Shown here one piece after another: positions 8,675 to 16,954 of a stretch of DNA of 64,000 nucleotides; within the stretch, counting starts at the first letter, position 1; each line of letters opens with the position of its first letter. This DNA is from Leptospira haakeii (lineage in GTDB: Bacteria; Spirochaetota; Leptospiria; Leptospirales; Leptospiraceae). Both the position numbers and the translations under genes were made by a program. Below the pieces are notes generated by a model. That model worked only from the letters and a program-made list of their open reading frames with translations. It was not told the DNA's origin and did not search any database. The stretch covers positions 62,001-126,000 of the forward strand of contig NZ_NPEG01000009.1 of the NCBI RefSeq assembly GCF_002812045.1. The letters are read 5' to 3'.

Positions 8675-10656
8675 AACCCTTTCGATTTCAGAAACTCGTC
8701 TAACTTTCCTACGAGTGCGCTTTCTCCATCTAACTCTTTTGCTTTTTCTAATACCGATCGTGCGTCTTTGAATTTATTCAGAAGTCTATAATTGTCTGAA
8801 AGATTGATCAGGTTAGCTAGACGATGTGGTTGAGTATTTCGGACCTTCTCCGCTGCGTCTGCTGCGCGTTGGAATTCCTTCATATGTTTATAGCATAATG
8901 ACAATAAGAACCAGATATTATGAGATTCTTGATCCAAATTTAAATAACGTTCTAACCATTTTGAGGCTTTGGAGAATTCTTTTTTGTCGTAATAGATCTG
9001 TCCGATGAGTCTTGCGGATTCTTTAAAATTTGGAGCCAAGTTCCAGGATAATTCTAGAAGCTCGAGAGCTATTGGTACTTCTTTTTTCGCTAAATGTTGT
9101 TTCGCTTGGTTGTACTTTGCTACTGCATCGTTATACTTAGGATGTTCAGGATCTATTAATTCTTTATAACCAATCCTTATAAGAGAAAGGTCGTCTGCTA
9201 TCGCACCTACTCCGTGCAATTTTCCTGCTATCGTGTCCAAATCACCTTTGGAATCTTCCACAATGCGAACGAATAAGTTCTCATCCTCGTTCATTTTCCA
9301 GTTGATCCCGTCCGAGCTGATATTGATATCATCCCTTCCGTCTGAACCTAAGAAAAGAACGTCTCCAGGTTGCAGATAAGATTCATGAATTTTAATATTC
9401 GCTCCGAATGGAGATCCTAATTTCCACGAAGAAAGTTCCGGGGCCAAGAAGGATGATCTGTCATCTCTGAACAATACCGGCCAAGGATGTTCCGCGTTCA
9501 GTATAAAGATCTTTCCGGTTTTGTCATGGATAAGCCCGAAGATAGCGGATGCCATCATGGTTCCATCGAATGTTCTGAATATTTCATCTAGTTCTCTATG
9601 AGTTTGGAGCATCCAAGCTTCTGGATTGATATCGATTGTCTTTCCGTGGCTTGCAGAACGAGACAAGATATTATTCACAGCAGTTCCGAGCACGATTGCC
9701 CCTCCGGCACCTTGGAGAGATTTTCCCATTGCATCTCCGTTTAAGAAGAAGGTCCATTTTTCTTTTTCAGGTCCGAATAGTAGATTTCCGCTGATACAAA
9801 TATCTCCACCAAGTTCGGACTCCCTATTTTTGAATGTGAACTTCTTCTTTTGTTCTATGTAGAAGATGGTGCTCACGTCTTGGGAAGTATTCCAGTTTGT
9901 CATGAGTGGTTTACTCAGGAGAGAAGTGAGATAATAATCCCCATCTTGCTGGACTTTGAGAGCTTGGATCTCCTCCATTCTTTTGGTGACTTCTACCGTT
10001 CTTTCGTCTACTTTTTGCTCTAAAGTGTTTGCGTATTCTTCCTCTACCGCGCCAATTTTGCGGAAGATCAGGATCACACTTCGAGTAATATAAGATACTA
10101 CCGCTAAAAATACTAATTTTAAGGACTGTTCCGAAATGGATGCATATCCTGGAGAGATAACTTTGAGCTCGTCTTCAGTAAATTCTACTCCCCTGAATAT
10201 GGTATTTAAGATCACGAGTCCTTGTCCGACTACGCTGAAGATTCCTGAAAGTTTTGCGACTGTCGGTGATAATAATAATACTGAATACACGATGAAGATC
10301 ATATTGATCGCGTATAAAATGATCTGCCGGATCACTCCGGATGCCATGTTCCTATCCGTCCAGGACGCTACGAACATGACTATAGATAAGATGACGATGT
10401 CGGCAAGCACGGAAACTTTCCCGACCATAGACGGTATCTTTCCGTATTTCTTATTGCAGTAATGATTATAATAAGCGTAACCAAGCATTGAGCCTGTTCC
10501 GATCAGATACGCTGCATTTTGAACAGCAGAGCTTTGTGTCCAAGCAGCAGCGAGGGAAAGCAGGAATAGTCCTGCTAAACCGAAACGGATCCGATTAATC
10601 GTCAGTGGACCGGAGGCTATAATTCTCTCCGTGATGAGTTCCTTTTTTTCTTCCAT
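8671..10656 (-). CDS. Membrane SpoIIE-type serine phosphatase with C-terminal TPRs
   Basis: A 661-residue protein in three parts. Residues 1-205 contain about six membrane segments. A short coiled coil follows ('EEEYANTLEQKVDERTVEV', about 205-240). A PP2C/SpoIIE-like domain spans about 255-490 ('GGDICISGNLLFG', 'FFLNGDAMGKSLQGAGGAIV', 'LFLGSDGRDD'), where the acidic residues are the expected metal ligands. About three TPR units occupy 500-655 ('LLELSWNLAPNFKESARLIG', 'WFLLSLCYKHMKEFQRAADA'). Family role: dephosphorylation of anti-sigma-factor antagonists or other phosphoproteins. No anti-sigma partner gene is adjacent, so the substrate is unknown. Confidence 0.82.
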   Translation of the reverse strand: MEEKKELITERIIASGPLTINRIRFGLAGLFLLSLAAAWTQSSAVQNAAYLIGTGSMLGYAYYNHYCNKKYGKIPSMVGKVSVLADIVILSIVMFVASWTDRNMASGVIRQIILYAINMIFIVYSVLLLSPTVAKLSGIFSVVGQGLVILNTIFRGVEFTEDELKVISPGYASISEQSLKLVFLAVVSYITRSVILIFRKIGAVEEEYANTLEQKVDERTVEVTKRMEEIQALKVQQDGDYYLTSLLSKPLMTNWNTSQDVSTIFYIEQKKKFTFKNRESELGGDICISGNLLFGPEKEKWTFFLNGDAMGKSLQGAGGAIVLGTAVNNILSRSASHGKTIDINPEAWMLQTHRELDEIFRTFDGTMMASAIFGLIHDKTGKIFILNAEHPWPVLFRDDRSSFLAPELSSWKLGSPFGANIKIHESYLQPGDVLFLGSDGRDDINISSDGINWKMNEDENLFVRIVEDSKGDLDTIAGKLHGVGAIADDLSLIRIGYKELIDPEHPKYNDAVAKYNQAKQHLAKKEVPIALELLELSWNLAPNFKESARLIGQIYYDKKEFSKASKWLERYLNLDQESHNIWFLLSLCYKHMKEFQRAADAAEKVRNTQPHRLANLINLSDNYRLLNKFKDARSVLEKAKELDGESALVGKLDEFLKSKGF

Positions 10657-10855
10657 CCCTAATCGGCCTCTTCTGGAAATCGCCTATTGTATTTGGATTA
10701 GTGAATATATTTTTGAACGTATCATCTACAAATTTTTTACAGAATGTAGGATAGTTGTAAAAATATAATCCCGCCTCCAAATACTTAAGACGGAAAAAAA
10801 TAAGAGAAAAGTAAGTGGCTCCTTTAAAAACAATCTCGCAATTTAAAACTTTCTT

Positions 10856-12928
10856 TTATTGTTCGGCCGGATAACCTCCGTAAGTCATTTTGCCGGTTAA
10901 GTAAATCGGGCTCTTCTTTTCATTTAGTATCCGAATATTCAACCCAGCTTGCAGAGTCTGTAATGCTTGGATATCAAACGTAGAACCTAATCCATCTACT
11001 ATGAGTGCATAATGTATACTATCATTTAGATCTTCTTCCGGATCTAGATCATCCCAAATTAATGCTAGATTTCCGGATCCACTTTCTCGACTTCTATCAT
11101 CCGTTAAAATTGCTTCATTCGATTCTTGCAGAAAAATTCCCGGAATTTGTTTATTGTAGATACGTTTTTCAGTGATTAGAACGGTATCATTTTTATTAAA
11201 ATGAGGAGGCAGATAAATTTCTGTAGGAGCATCCGAACTTCTACCTTTCCAAATCACTAAGATAAATCTTTTATCTCCGAAGTATTTTGTTCCGTTTTGG
11301 ACGGTTTTAATTGCTGCCCAAGCAAATACATTATTCCAAGTATCGTATCCGATTGCATTATAATGAGAACTTACAGCTCTTCCTTGTATTCTTCTTACGT
11401 ACGCCCTTTGTGTCACATGATAGTCCATATTGAAGGTTGTTCCATAATTTCCTATCACTGAGAAGTCTTCGTTATTCCAAGCATCTTTGGTAGTGATAAG
11501 TTTTGAACTATTACCGTTCATATATTCGTTATGTTTATCATAGTAATAATCCCAATGCCATTGTGTTCCGGATACGATTGGATTGTAGAAGTCAGCGAAT
11601 CTTGTTTTAGTTGTCTGGGACTTATCCGAGATTTCCATGGCTTGGTAGACTGCGTTGATCATTCTGGGCGTGTCTTTAGCTCCCACGCCTTTTAGCCACA
11701 TCCCAAATTCACTTAAGAAAGATGGAATATTCAAGAACCGCGCTTCTTTTCGGATCTCATCCAAGTATTTAAAATATGTGGCATTGTCTATCCCTGTCAG
11801 GTCTGTTCCCATTCTTCCCGCGTCATAAAAGTGGGAATTGAAAGCGAATCCTTCTCCCGGTTGGGTCGTTAAATGTCCTCCTCCAGTTGCAGGGGCGACA
11901 ACTCCTACGTTTGTATTCCAAAATACCAAAGGTTCGGCGAATACCAGCTTATTCTGCCATCCGTTTTGGGATAGAGCCTCTCTCACTTTTCTGTAAAAAG
12001 GCCAAAGTTTTTGGTTATCCCATTGTGCGGGACTTAAACCCTCCATTCCTCCGTCCACAGGTTCATTGAAAGGATCTAATCCTACTATATAATCGAACTC
12101 TTCCGGACTTAATTTTTCCTTAATATAGGCTACAGTCTTTCCGATCTGCCAAAGATATTCAGTCTGAACATATCTAGTCCCCGAGGTAGTTGAAATAGAT
12201 ACATTATTCCAGAAGTTGCGAAAACCTTTACGAACAGCTTCGTTTGTAAGATTGTTTTGACTCCAATTGGCGCAAATAATTCCGCAATATTCGGAAGGAT
12301 AAGAACTTCCTGAAATAATCCAAGAAGGAGCGCCATTTCCCGTGTGCCAGGAGTTTTTATTAAATAGATGTCTTGAATAAAGATCTTGGTGATAATCGAG
12401 TAAAACATACATCTTTTTGGAGATCGCTTTTCTCATCTGAGAGATGATTGCATCCAAATAAGTATAATTGATCGTATTCACAGATGGATGAGTTCCTTCC
12501 CATGCAATTGTGAATCGGACCATATTGGAACCGGTGGTTTTGCCTAATCTATTAAAGGCAGTCTCCGCATCTGAATCGTTTGCAAAAGGTTTGAAACCGT
12601 GTTGAACAAGTTTTACATTCCCTGAAATATTGAACCCTCGGAAAGATACTTCTCTTCCTAAACCATCTAAAAAAATTTTATCAGTAACCCCGTTATAAGT
12701 TTTATCTCCAACTAAGATCTTACGTTCTAATTCGCTATTTGTATAATCCAAGCTGTGAATAGCAGGAATGTTCAGATTAGTTTCCAGAATGGAATATTCA
12801 GATTTGGAATTTGGATTGTGTCCGTTCCCAAGCAGTCCAATTAGCTCCGGAGATATATTTTTTTCCGGGCTGCAAGCGCAAATACAGATAGCACCAAAAG
12901 CGATTATATATTTTTGTATTCTCTTCAT
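10856..12928 (-). CDS. GH5 endoglycoceramidase-like glycoside hydrolase, lipoprotein
   Basis: A 690-residue predicted lipoprotein: a short basic N-terminus, hydrophobic stretch and Cys-rich site 'AICICACS' (probable lipidated Cys19). The TIM-barrel hydrolase domain starts near 'FLDGLGREVSFRGFNISGNV'. The acid/base glutamate lies in 'VGLDPFNEPVDGG' and the nucleophile in 'IPSFLSEFGMW', the GH5 pair; this layout and the N-terminal 'RGFN' strand match endoglycosylceramidases better than cellulases. The last ~110 residues look like a C-terminal beta domain. Such enzymes cleave the oligosaccharide from glycosphingolipids; substrate use here is inferred. It is monocistronic, divergent from the SRPBCC gene. 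Confidence 0.75.
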   Translation of the reverse strand: MKRIQKYIIAFGAICICACSPEKNISPELIGLLGNGHNPNSKSEYSILETNLNIPAIHSLDYTNSELERKILVGDKTYNGVTDKIFLDGLGREVSFRGFNISGNVKLVQHGFKPFANDSDAETAFNRLGKTTGSNMVRFTIAWEGTHPSVNTINYTYLDAIISQMRKAISKKMYVLLDYHQDLYSRHLFNKNSWHTGNGAPSWIISGSSYPSEYCGIICANWSQNNLTNEAVRKGFRNFWNNVSISTTSGTRYVQTEYLWQIGKTVAYIKEKLSPEEFDYIVGLDPFNEPVDGGMEGLSPAQWDNQKLWPFYRKVREALSQNGWQNKLVFAEPLVFWNTNVGVVAPATGGGHLTTQPGEGFAFNSHFYDAGRMGTDLTGIDNATYFKYLDEIRKEARFLNIPSFLSEFGMWLKGVGAKDTPRMINAVYQAMEISDKSQTTKTRFADFYNPIVSGTQWHWDYYYDKHNEYMNGNSSKLITTKDAWNNEDFSVIGNYGTTFNMDYHVTQRAYVRRIQGRAVSSHYNAIGYDTWNNVFAWAAIKTVQNGTKYFGDKRFILVIWKGRSSDAPTEIYLPPHFNKNDTVLITEKRIYNKQIPGIFLQESNEAILTDDRSRESGSGNLALIWDDLDPEEDLNDSIHYALIVDGLGSTFDIQALQTLQAGLNIRILNEKKSPIYLTGKMTYGGYPAEQ

Positions 12929-13117
12929 GGGCGAGCAAGATAGTTATCTCGTCCAGAGATCCAAGTCTTATTTAGCAAAATGGAAATTTATAGACTTTCT
13001 ATATTTTCGATCTTAGGAAATAACCGTTCTCAAATTAAGTTTTTTGAAATTGTTTTATAATTAAGAAAGTTTATAAAAACTTATATTTCACTTAGTCAAA
13101 TCGAAAGGAGATATTAG

Positions 13118-13618
13118 ATGAAAATTGTTTGGGTCATTCTACTTAGCTTGGTCGGTATTATAGTTTTGATTGTGCTTTCTGGATATTTACTTCCTAAGGA
13201 TCATATTGCAAGTGTGGAGAAAGATTTTTCTTCTTCTCCTGAAAGTATATATAAGATCATTCGTAATGTTCGCGAGTACCAGGTTTGGAGAAGGGGATTA
13301 AAATCGGTGGATATTGAATCTGATACAATCTGGGCCGAGTCGGATTCTCATGGGAACAATATTCGTTTTGGGTTTATAGAAGAACGTTCTCCAAATTATT
13401 TGAGAACTAAAATACTAAACGAAGATCTTCCTTTTGGCGGAGGCTGGGAATTCGAAATCAGCCAAAATGGTCCAATAACTAAACTAAAAATTACTGAGAA
13501 TGGTTTTGTGTCGAATCCTCTATTTAGAGTCCTTTCTAAGTATGTATTCGGTCATGATGCGACTATGAAAGCTTATTTGGAAGATCTTAGCGGTAGATTG
13601 AAGTCATCGAACCAGTGA
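13118..13618 (+). CDS. SRPBCC-family (START/polyketide-cyclase-like) protein, membrane-anchored
   Basis: A 166-residue protein with one N-terminal membrane segment ('VWVILLSLVGIIVLIVLSGY', residues 4-23). A soluble domain follows, beginning 'HIASVEKDFSSSPESIYKII' and ending 'YLEDLSGRLK', the SRPBCC ligand-binding fold pattern. AAAGGAG is correctly placed before the ATG. The family binds hydrophobic ligands in many contexts, so no specific function can be assigned. A repeat-rich stretch follows the gene. Confidence 0.65.
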   Translation: MKIVWVILLSLVGIIVLIVLSGYLLPKDHIASVEKDFSSSPESIYKIIRNVREYQVWRRGLKSVDIESDTIWAESDSHGNNIRFGFIEERSPNYLRTKILNEDLPFGGGWEFEISQNGPITKLKITENGFVSNPLFRVLSKYVFGHDATMKAYLEDLSGRLKSSNQ

Positions 13619-13681
13619 GTGGAGAAGAAAATCGCAGGGGAAAATTAGAGAAGGTTGTAAATAAAAATTTTGCTTTGATCT

Positions 13682-13699
13682 TTGTTGGAATTCCAACAA
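13682..13699. repeat. 18-bp perfect palindrome
   Basis: TTGTTGGAA immediately followed by its reverse complement TTCCAACAA. A 14-bp version of the same palindrome occurs at 58125-58138, and a TAGGA/TCCTA variant occurs at several other sites in the window. Here it marks the left end of a partial copy of the dispersed repeat described at 42661-42945. Confidence 0.8.
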
Positions 13700-13950
13700 G
13701 AGAAGAATGATAAATTCTGATTGTGGAAAATTAGATTTTGTGATATGAGGGGCGAGCAGCTTTAGCGGGTACCACCGGCCAGCCCCCTTCGCAGCGACAA
13801 TAGGAGCGAGAAGACGACCGTCTTAACGAGTCGGTGACCGAGAAACTCGAGGTCAAACGAGAATGACGCCGAAATCAAAATGATGCAACTGCATCGAACA
13901 CTTTAGCGGGTACCACCGGCCAGCCCCCACCCAAAGAGGGTGGGGCCACC
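13682..13950. repeat. Partial dispersed-repeat copy interrupted by a duplicated segment
   Basis: This fills most of the 382-nt gene-free gap 13619-14000. After the palindrome, a 'TTTTGTGATAT' stretch and a C-rich block match the right half of the 42661-42945 repeat. A 28-bp sequence beginning CTTTAGCGGG occurs twice without mismatch, at 13760-13787 and 13901-13928. The 113 nt between them contain a small hairpin (AAGACG/CGTCTT, about 13810-13823). The second copy runs into a hairpin with arms CCCCACCC (13925-13932) and GGGTGGGG (13938-13945). No open reading frame of note is present. Confidence 0.7.
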
Positions 13951-14000
13951 CTTAAACAAATCCAGATCTACAGTAGATTCAAGCTCGACACAAAAGAATC

Positions 14001-14657
14001 TTAACCTCGATTTTTCTCTGCTTGTTTAGAATATTTTCTCTGATAGACGAATCGGATAGCTTCTGCTTCTAACCAAGGAACTGGTTTTCCGCCACCCAGA
14101 ATTTTAGATTCTACGAATGCCTTGCTTGCTTTTTCTAAAACCATACATACCGCGTGAACATCATCTAAACTTTTATGAGCACATAACGCTCCTACATCTT
14201 GAAGATATACTGCGTTTCTTCTGCTAATTGCTGAAACGATTTTCTTTAATCCCTTTTCATCCTTTTGATTCGGAACTACTTTTGCGTTCGGGCCTACGAT
14301 CTGGGCCATATCATCAAGGAAGGGACGTACAGTCGTTCCTGCCATAGAGCATGTCGTCACATTCTCTTGAGTAGAGTGAACGATAACAGTAAATTCAGGT
14401 CTTGCTAAATAAAGAGAAAGATGTTGGATTGCTTCATCAGGAATATCTTTCGGAAAGATCTGATTTTCTTCCAAAGGGATTTCTAAAAGAGCCGTTTTGG
14501 ATTTTTTGCCGATCGTATTTAGATCCGCTTTTTTAGGAGTGATCCAAATACTTTTTCCGATCTTAACACTGGCGCATCCATTCTTAGCTAAAATTCCTTC
14601 CTTCACTAATTGAGGGAGGAATTTTTGAAGATCCATCGGGCTATCAGGAGCTTTCAT
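14001..14657 (-). CDS. Degenerate class II aldolase-like protein
   Basis: A 218-residue protein whose fold pattern and C-terminus ('LEAEAIRFVYQRKYSK') match class II aldolase/adducin proteins. The zinc ligands are largely gone: the HTH motif of the partner is replaced by 'IVHSTQE', the later 'NHG' histidine by 'QDVGAL', and the catalytic Glu-containing segment is not recognisable. I start it at ATG 14657, which overlaps the TGA of the upstream aldolase gene by 4 nt (ATGA), indicating translational coupling; an upstream in-frame ATG at 14693 lies inside that gene. It probably acts as a non-catalytic subunit, although a changed activity is possible. Confidence 0.7.
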   Translation of the reverse strand: MKAPDSPMDLQKFLPQLVKEGILAKNGCASVKIGKSIWITPKKADLNTIGKKSKTALLEIPLEENQIFPKDIPDEAIQHLSLYLARPEFTVIVHSTQENVTTCSMAGTTVRPFLDDMAQIVGPNAKVVPNQKDEKGLKKIVSAISRRNAVYLQDVGALCAHKSLDDVHAVCMVLEKASKAFVESKILGGGKPVPWLEAEAIRFVYQRKYSKQAEKNRG

Positions 14658-15310
14658 GCTGATTTTACCAGTCCGTAGTTTTTGAGGTACCAAGAGCGGA
14701 TAGAATCCCTGTCTCCTTTTTTATAACCGGAAACCTTTAAGAATTCTTTCTCAATGAATAATTGGCAGACTCTTTCCAACTCAAGTGCAACTTGAAAAGC
14801 ATCTTCCATATCTTTTCCGACACATAGAGTTCCATGATTTGCTAAAAGAACTGCCTTACTTCCGGATTTATCCAATGCATGGATCGCCATTTTGATCAGC
14901 TTCTTAGTTCCGGGAAGGGAATAATCAGTGCAAAGAACAGGTCCGCCGATGATCTTTTTCATCTGAGGATTTAGAACAGGCACATCCTTTCTTGCTGCCG
15001 CAACTACTGCAGCCTGCAGTTGGTGAGTATGGATGACTGCACCAATATTTGGGCGAAGTTTGTAAGCCGCAGAATGAAGTCCTTTTTCGTAAGAAGGTTT
15101 AATCTTTCCTATATGAGTAAGGTCTTCGATATTTACTTGTACAATCTCTTCCGGAGTTAGATCTTCATACGTTCTGCCGGTAGGAGTGATTGCAAAATAA
15201 TTTTCATCAATACGTTGGCTGATATTTCCCCAAGTTCTTGCGATCAAACCAGACTTTAAGAGTCGGATCCCGGTATCTCGAACGATTTTTTTGGCCTTAT
15301 CTATTTCCAT
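14654..15310 (-). CDS. Class II aldolase/adducin-family protein
   Basis: A 218-residue member of the FucA/AraD family, which cleaves or epimerises phosphorylated ketoses using a divalent metal. The ligands are visible as 'AVIHTHQLQAA' (two His) and 'LLANHGTLCVG' (third His), with a Glu at the expected catalytic place in 'PSYEKGLHSAAYKLRP'. It is gene 2 of a three-gene operon, 29 nt after the aminotransferase gene and overlapping the degenerate paralogue by 4 nt. Fuculose-, ribulose- or other sugar-phosphate substrates cannot be told apart from sequence alone. Confidence 0.82.
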   Translation of the reverse strand: MEIDKAKKIVRDTGIRLLKSGLIARTWGNISQRIDENYFAITPTGRTYEDLTPEEIVQVNIEDLTHIGKIKPSYEKGLHSAAYKLRPNIGAVIHTHQLQAAVVAAARKDVPVLNPQMKKIIGGPVLCTDYSLPGTKKLIKMAIHALDKSGSKAVLLANHGTLCVGKDMEDAFQVALELERVCQLFIEKEFLKVSGYKKGDRDSIRSWYLKNYGLVKSA

Positions 15311-15339
15311 GTTCTTCTCCTATTCAGCAGAATTAAAGG

Positions 15340-16806
15340 TTATACACCTTCAACTTTTTGGAAAACTCTTTCGAATCTTTTTAATGCGTCGTCGATCACT
15401 GCATCTGTATCAGCAGCACTTGTATACAAGCGGCTTCCTGCAAGAGTAACGATACCTTCTGCCATGTAAGCTGCGCCCATTTCTTCCATCGCCTTTTTAC
15501 GAGTGTGAGCCTCTTTGATCGTGGATTTAATCTTCCAGAATTTTTTGATATCGATCTCTAAAAGCATGGTTCCAACAGTTTCCAAATGGCATATAGATCC
15601 TTGATTGAATGCCACGAAAGGTAGATTATACTTCTTAATTAGTTTTTGTAAACCAGCAGTGATCCTATCTCCTGCTCTTCCTGCTTTTTCGCAGGCCTTT
15701 TGTTTTTCGATCTCGAGAAGAGTATAATAACCTGCAGCAGAACTTAGAGGGTTTGCCGCCATGGTTCCACCGATCAGTGCCTTTTTGACACCGGTTTGAA
15801 GTCCTGCAGAAAGATACTTCATGTATTCCTTCTTTCCGCCCAATCCACCGGCGGAAGGATAACCACCGGCAACCACTTTACCAAATACAGTTAGATCAGG
15901 AGTGACGCCATAATAACCTTGGGCTCCGCTTAGACCGATACGGAATGCAGTCACAACTTCATCAAAAATCAGTAATGCTCCATACTTGTCGCAAAGTTCT
16001 CTGACTCCTTTATTGAAGTCCATGTCTATAGGGCGAGTTCCACTCTCAGGGCCGATCGGCTCCAGGATAACTGCAGCTGTACCGCCTCTCCAACGGTTTC
16101 TTTTTAAGGTTCTTTCTAATGCGTTTAGATCATTCGGATAGAATTCTTGAGTGTATTTGAAAACATGTTTAGGAATTCCATGAGACTCGAAATGTCTTGT
16201 GCCTGGAAGACGAAGTCCGTAAGCAAGCTGATCACTCCAACCGTGGTAAGCTCCACCCATCTTTACTATATTTTTCTTTTTAGTAGCAAGTCTTGCGACA
16301 CGGATAGAAGCCATACAAGCTTCTGTTCCGGATCCTAACATACGGAACATTTGTACCGAAGGCATATGTTCCACAATCTTCTCCGCAAGTCTTAACTCGT
16401 ATTCATGGAATAAACCAGTCACTGGTCCTGTGGTTTCCAGAAGTTTAACAACCTGTTTACGAATATTAGAAGGATTACTTCCTAAAACTGTAGGACCTCC
16501 TGCTTGCAGGAAATCTATGTATTTGTTCCCATCTAGGTCAAATAAATGCGCTCCGGATGCCTTTGTAAAAACAAGAGGGAAGGGGTAATTGAATGCGAGA
16601 TTATGCTGCACGCCGCCCGGGATATACTCTGAAGCCTCTGCGATCATAGTCTTGGATTTAGAGCATTTTTTCTCAAAATATTCCTGAAGGTACTTCTCCA
16701 TTTCATTCTTCTTAATGGAGCGAATTGGCTGGCGAATCAGGTCATGAAGTTGCTTATAAACCCCTTTTACGTCTGGGTATTGAGAAATTGCGAAGCCGGT
16801 AGACAT
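15340..16806 (-). CDS. Class III aminotransferase, glutamate-1-semialdehyde-aminomutase-like
   Basis: A PLP-dependent fold-type I enzyme (488 aa from the chosen start). Signatures: 'MLGSGTEACMASIRVARLAT', 'EPIGPESGTRP', 'LLIFDEVVTAFRIG' and the Schiff-base lysine in 'FGKVVAGGYPSAG'. It is longer than true HemL (about 430 aa), with roughly 50 extra N-terminal residues, so it is more likely a dedicated aminotransferase than the haem-pathway enzyme. The longer frame to 16857 would begin inside the palindromic operator; ATG 16806 has AAAGGAAAAAG upstream and is preferred. First gene of the aldolase operon, divergent from tetR. Confidence 0.8.
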   Translation of the reverse strand: MSTGFAISQYPDVKGVYKQLHDLIRQPIRSIKKNEMEKYLQEYFEKKCSKSKTMIAEASEYIPGGVQHNLAFNYPFPLVFTKASGAHLFDLDGNKYIDFLQAGGPTVLGSNPSNIRKQVVKLLETTGPVTGLFHEYELRLAEKIVEHMPSVQMFRMLGSGTEACMASIRVARLATKKKNIVKMGGAYHGWSDQLAYGLRLPGTRHFESHGIPKHVFKYTQEFYPNDLNALERTLKRNRWRGGTAAVILEPIGPESGTRPIDMDFNKGVRELCDKYGALLIFDEVVTAFRIGLSGAQGYYGVTPDLTVFGKVVAGGYPSAGGLGGKKEYMKYLSAGLQTGVKKALIGGTMAANPLSSAAGYYTLLEIEKQKACEKAGRAGDRITAGLQKLIKKYNLPFVAFNQGSICHLETVGTMLLEIDIKKFWKIKSTIKEAHTRKKAMEEMGAAYMAEGIVTLAGSRLYTSAADTDAVIDDALKRFERVFQKVEGV

Positions 16807-16834
16807 ATCTTTTTCCTTTTTTTGCGGAATATAG

Positions 16835-16868
16835 GTTGACAGTGAGTGAATACTCACTCACTGTCAAC
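16835..16868. promoter_or_regulatory. 34-bp palindromic operator between tetR and the aldolase operon
   Basis: Two perfect 15-nt inverted arms, GTTGACAGTGAGTGA (16835-16849) and its complement (16854-16868), flank ATAC. Each arm contains a TTGACA-like hexamer. The site lies 28 nt upstream of the aminotransferase start and 86 nt upstream of the TetR start, the classical place for a TetR repressor/autoregulatory operator. A second 12-bp palindrome, GGAAAATTTTCC, is at 16895-16906. Confidence 0.85.
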
Positions 16869-16954
16869 TAGAAAATACAGAAAAGACACTTCCGGGAAAA
16901 TTTTCCGTATTCCGGAGGTTAGGAACCGCTCAGGTAGTAAATATAGGAAGTACT

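Noticed and set aside
13760..13787. T-box-like string GGTGGTACCCGC on the minus strand
   Set aside because: It differs from the T-box consensus by an extra C, occurs twice in a dispersed repeat, and is not followed by an amino-acid or aminoacyl-tRNA-synthetase gene.
13760..13928. Two exact 28-bp direct repeats separated by 113 nt, considered as a CRISPR array
   Set aside because: Only two units, spacing much longer than a CRISPR spacer, no cas genes nearby, and the unit is part of a repeat found elsewhere in other form.
16807..16857. Longer N-terminus for the class III aminotransferase
   Set aside because: It would start within the palindromic operator, has no ribosome-binding sequence and adds residues not shared with the family; ATG 16806 has a good ribosome-binding sequence.
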